NCBI GenBank assembly: GCA_007129635.1
Contig: SKVE01000060.1
Span: 1 to 5,989 of the forward strand
Source: Planctomycetaceae bacterium
GTDB taxonomy: Bacteria; Planctomycetota; Planctomycetia; Pirellulales; Pirellulaceae
Direction: 5' to 3'
DNA length: 5,989 nucleotides
Shown here: in pieces, positions 5,489 through 5,989 of the stretch
How positions within the stretch are numbered: the first letter of the stretch is position 1
Layout: each line of letters begins with the position of its first letter
The notes under the pieces: generated by a model
Databases searched by the model: none
Told to the model about the DNA's origin: nothing
The model's input: only the letters and a program-made list of their open reading frames with translations
Translations under genes and position numbers: made by a program

Positions 5489-5989
5489 ATGACCGATCAG
5501 CAATGGGCTGTCCTGCTGCAGATCCTGGACGGACAGTCGATGGATCCTGTACCGACAGGCTTTCTGGTCGATGGCCCGTGGTTCGCCGGTTTGCAACAGA
5601 TCCGTCTGATCGATTACCTGACCGACAGCCGAGTATGGCTGGACGCCAATCTGCAAGCCGTCCAGCAGTTTCCCGATGTGTTCTGGCTACCCGGATTCTG
5701 GGCCGAATTCGGGATGATCTCCAACCCGCCCTCGTTCGGGGCCAAATGCGTTTGGCCTCAAGACGGCTTCCCAACATGTGAACCCGTGTTGCCAGATTTT
5801 GAAGACATCGCGGATCTGCAGGTGCCCGACGTGCGCACCGACGGCCTGTTGCCGCTGATCATTTCGCGAATCCAGCAGAATCTGCCAACCATTCACGCTG
5901 CGGGACACAAAATCCGCTTCGCCGCCGCGCATGGGCCGCTGACGATCGGATCGTACCTGCTGGACCACACGCCGTTTTTCATGGGGATG
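5489..5989 (+). CDS. Uroporphyrinogen decarboxylase (URO-D) family protein, 3'-truncated by window edge
   Basis: The first 167 residues of a protein that continues beyond the window. It resembles URO-D superfamily proteins common in planctomycetes, which share the barrel fold of HemE and of MtaA/CmuA methyltransferases but are usually not true heme enzymes. Visible are a short helical N-terminus (MTDQQWAVLLQILDG), VDGPWF at 28-33, a helix with DYLTDSRVWLDANLQAV, then FWLPGFWAEFGM and FGAKCVWP, followed by the acidic loop DFEDIADLQVPD and the strand RFAAAHGPLTIGSYLL. No signal peptide. ATG 5489 is preceded by GAGGA (5475-5479) at 9 nt. An in-frame GTG at 5465 lies inside the right arm of the palindromic element and is a weaker alternative. 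Catalytic or metal-binding residues of the C-terminal half are outside the window, so decarboxylase and methyltransferase roles cannot be told apart. Confidence 0.8.
   Translation, partial: MTDQQWAVLLQILDGQSMDPVPTGFLVDGPWFAGLQQIRLIDYLTDSRVWLDANLQAVQQFPDVFWLPGFWAEFGMISNPPSFGAKCVWPQDGFPTCEPVLPDFEDIADLQVPDVRTDGLLPLIISRIQQNLPTIHAAGHKIRFAAAHGPLTIGSYLLDHTPFFMGM

Noticed and set aside
4183..5490. 435-codon minus-strand open frame opposite the Tat oxidoreductase
   Set aside because: It is antisense to a firmly identified gene; such long open mirrors are common in GC-rich DNA, and its translation has no domain pattern.
5489..5989. True HemE uroporphyrinogen decarboxylase
   Set aside because: The N-terminus lacks the HemE-type PVWxMRQAGR motif; it fits the divergent planctomycete URO-D-like group instead.

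Overview
The window looks like chromosomal DNA of a planctomycete, most likely of the Pirellulaceae (Rhodopirellula/Blastopirellula relatives). This is inferred from protein types and layout: a Tat-exported Gfo/Idh/MocA oxidoreductase, a non-HemE member of the uroporphyrinogen decarboxylase family, a secreted NAGPA-type protein, moderately high GC, loosely spaced genes, and a GC-rich palindrome of a kind I associate with these genomes. No rRNA or marker gene is present to prove it. All six genes lie on the + strand. I found no tRNA, CRISPR array, transposase or phage gene.

Layout. (1) 3-2319 is a probable operon: the 3' end of a cytoplasmic Gfo/Idh/MocA oxidoreductase, then after 41 bp a small stand-alone protein resembling the 3'-phosphoesterase domain of DNA ligase D, then, overlapping it by ATGA, a secreted phosphodiester glycosidase-like (NAGPA domain) protein. 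(2) 2320-2691 is a 372-bp non-coding stretch, more AT-rich in its first part, whose second half can fold into a three-stem leader. (3) 2692-3930 encodes a 412-residue protein that reads as three tandem RidA/YjgF-like domains. The last two resemble the two halves of FkbO/Hyg5/XanB2-type chorismatases, and the N-terminal domain is extra. (4) 3931-4068 holds a perfect 10-bp inverted repeat. (5) 4069-5364 is a complete Tat-signal Gfo/Idh/MocA oxidoreductase. (6) 5370-5468 is a 99-bp nested palindromic element that fills most of the gap to the next gene. (7) 5489 to the window end is the start of a URO-D family protein.

How the genes work together is only partly visible. Two Gfo/Idh/MocA enzymes (one cytoplasmic, one exported) and a secreted NAGPA-type glycosidase fit the carbohydrate-processing lifestyle of planctomycetes. 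The phosphoesterase-like and chorismatase-like proteins have no recognised partners here. The points most worth a second look are the three-domain RidA/chorismatase-like protein, the LigD-PE-like protein with one active-site residue changed, the nested palindrome at 5370-5468, and the possible structured leader at 2506-2595.
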